From NCBI GenBank assembly GCA_001464615.1, contig LNFI01000038.1, forward strand, positions 1 through 64,000: a DNA stretch of 64,000 nt, in the 5' to 3' direction. A program made the translations under genes and the position numbers. The notes beneath the pieces were generated by a model, which was not told where the DNA came from, did no database searches, and was given only the letters and a program-made list of their open reading frames with translations. This stretch comes from Sphingomonadales bacterium Ga0077557 (GTDB lineage: Bacteria; Pseudomonadota; Alphaproteobacteria; Sphingomonadales; Sphingomonadaceae). Shown piece after piece: positions 62,341-64,000 of the stretch; the first letter of the stretch is position 1, and the number at the start of each line of letters is the position of its first letter.

Positions 62341-63216
62341 TCAAAAAGTATAGCCGAGCCCGATGGCGCTATAGACTTGATTGGGATTGCCAGCGACGCT
62401 CGTCAACGGCGATCGCGCGAAATCGCCCTGCAACCGGCTGTAGGAGACCAGCGTAAAGAGCTGAAGCCCGCGTTGCAGATCGCCGGATAGCGCATAATTG
62501 AACAGCAGATTGGCGGTGTAATTTTTCACGCCGCCGCGCGGGCGGGCAAACAGCGGCAAGCCACTGCGCGCAGCGCCCGCAGCGTCGACCGCGAAATAGG
62601 TTTCGGCATAGCCATCGCCGACGATCGTGGCCGATCCGCCAATGCCGACATAAGCGCGACGGCTGATCGGCGTGCCATAATCAATCACCGGCATCAGCAC
62701 ATAGCTGTCATGAACACCGGTCACGTCGCGGACATAGTTGACCCGCACGGATAGCCGGTCATAGGGGCTAGTGATCACCCCGGTCTTGCCGATGCCGACA
62801 TAACCGCCCACTTCGAGTGCCGCCCGGCGCCGACCCAGCGCGAGCACCCGGGTATCGATGATCCGTGCCGTACGATTGAGATTGAGGCTGACCACAGGCC
62901 CGAGCATCAAATCCCAGCTGGCCAGCGATTTGTCGCGGATCAGATCGGCAGAAAGCTGCAATCCGCGTGAGGAAAAGTTGATGCCATCGACCCGACCGCG
63001 CACAGCGGCAACCGGGATCACCACATAATCATTGGAGCCATCATAGCTGGGGACCAGCCCGACACCGCCGCCAATGGTGATGGTATCCCGATCCAGCGCT
63101 GCCGGATCCACGTCGATTCGTGGGGGTGTCGGGCGATCAGCCTTCTGTGCAAAGGCCGGAACGGCGATCACAGTGAGCGATGCGGCGGTGGCAAGCAAAC
63201 GCAGACAACACAACAC
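62341..63216 (-). CDS. MipA/OmpV family outer membrane protein
   Basis: DTITIGGGVGLVPSYDGSNDYVVIPVAAVRGRVDG...; C-terminal aromatic GLGYTF. Confidence 0.9.
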   Translation of the reverse strand: MLCCLRLLATAASLTVIAVPAFAQKADRPTPPRIDVDPAALDRDTITIGGGVGLVPSYDGSNDYVVIPVAAVRGRVDGINFSSRGLQLSADLIRDKSLASWDLMLGPVVSLNLNRTARIIDTRVLALGRRRAALEVGGYVGIGKTGVITSPYDRLSVRVNYVRDVTGVHDSYVLMPVIDYGTPISRRAYVGIGGSATIVGDGYAETYFAVDAAGAARSGLPLFARPRGGVKNYTANLLFNYALSGDLQRGLQLFTLVSYSRLQGDFARSPLTSVAGNPNQVYSAIGLGYTF

Positions 63217-63305
63217 GTTCTTCTCCCAGACAACGGAAAAATCCTAGCTTATGGTTAACGCCAGGCAAGCCGATTGTCTCCGCCCCCGCGGCAAAACTGC
63301 CCCGA

Positions 63306-63770
63306 TTAGAGAAGATACCGCATCTTTATTTCCTGTTGATCAGGTGCCGCGCCAATGTCGAACCGCGCCGAGGAAAATCGCGGCGGGCCGAATCGAATGA
63401 TTGGGTTGCGCGAAAAGCCAAATCCTTCGCGCGGGATGCCAAGCAATGTATCGAGCTTGTTATTGCCATTGGCGTCATGGATCACCGCAACGGCATAGCT
63501 ACCATAAGGCAGGTCATCGAAATGCACCTTGTGCATCGTGGCGGGAACCGAGCGAGTCACGGCGCGCGCATCATCGATACACCCGGGGAAATTCTTGGGG
63601 TCAGCCGTCAGACACAGGCGGAGTTCGCCGCGATCGGAACGCAGATTATCGATGGTGACGTCAAGCGTCGTGGTCAGCGCTGCCCCCGGCAACAGACCGA
63701 CCAGGATCAGCGCCGCCCCCAGCCGACGCGTGAAGCGCTGTGCCGGACCGATGGGCGGTTGATCGCGCAC
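63306..63770 (-). CDS. DUF2141 domain protein with signal peptide
   Basis: DNLRSDRGELRLCLTADPKNF...LPYGSYAVAVIHDANGNNKLDTLLGIPREGFGFS; start uncertain (GTG 63770 likely). Confidence 0.85.
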   Translation of the reverse strand: MRDQPPIGPAQRFTRRLGAALILVGLLPGAALTTTLDVTIDNLRSDRGELRLCLTADPKNFPGCIDDARAVTRSVPATMHKVHFDDLPYGSYAVAVIHDANGNNKLDTLLGIPREGFGFSRNPIIRFGPPRFSSARFDIGAAPDQQEIKMRYLL

Positions 63771-64000
63771 GACCTGGCAGTTTGTCGAAACCACCGATTC
63801 CCCGGTCAGTTCCGCAAACATGGTCCCAGAAGCGAAAATATAGCCCATAATTGCACCTGTAGTCAGAGTGATGCCGCTGATGATGGCTCGCGGTAATCAA
63901 CCATGCACCCATTGGCCCAGCCCAGATGAACCGAGGGAAAACCTCCCACCCCATATGGTTGGTTACCCCCATAACCGTCATTACCGTCAAAACCAATGCA
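63661..64000 (-). CDS. sterol desaturase/fatty acid hydroxylase family protein, C-terminal part running off the window
   Basis: NHMGWEVFPRF...WLITASHHQRHHSDYRCNYGLYFRFWDHVCGTD. Confidence 0.8.
   Translation of the reverse strand, partial: ALVLTVMTVMGVTNHMGWEVFPRFIWAGPMGAWLITASHHQRHHSDYRCNYGLYFRFWDHVCGTDRGIGGFDKLPGRARSTAHRSGTALHASAGGGADPGRSVAGGSADHDA

Noticed and set aside
63661-63848. Long out-of-frame overlap between DUF2141 ORF and sterol desaturase ORF as a functional overlap
   Set aside because: Most of it disappears if the DUF2141 gene starts at GTG 63770 or later; start-site ambiguity is the simpler explanation.

Overview
High-GC alphaproteobacterial chromosome segment. Protein content (PhaC/phasin, CC_3452-type secreted protein, PP_1105-type ligase set, Gly-rich double cold-shock protein) suggests Sphingomonadales. 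Most of it is housekeeping: argB-yggT-DUF167-folD-marC, a GtrA/GT2/methyltransferase cluster, rsh, phaC-phaP, clpS, murA, rpmF-plsX-fabH-ihfA-merR, pabBC, msrA, kup, lptC-lptA-lptB-rpoN, a cold-shock gene, thiC with a TPP riboswitch, and mipA. All four components of the ligase-associated DNA damage response set (PdeM, DEXH helicase, exonuclease, ATP-dependent ligase) are present but spread over about 20 kb. The main accessory candidates are: (i) a low-GC, one-strand, four-gene cassette at about 38.8-40.5 kb between the helicase and exonuclease genes, containing a 2TM SLATT/DUF4231-like protein, a Cys-cluster protein, a mini-ankyrin protein and a small possible RHH protein preceded by repeats; (ii) a toxin-antitoxin stretch at 53.9-55.8 kb with intact YefM/YoeB, ParD/ParE each broken by one missing nucleotide, and a RelE remnant; (iii) a translationally coupled orphan gene pair at 56.0-56.9 kb; (iv) a roughly 1.24-kb tandem duplication at 59.95-62.4 kb whose junction fuses a mipA 3' fragment to a truncated TPP-riboswitch fragment. 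All calls come from reading the sequence and the ORF translations; no database search was run.
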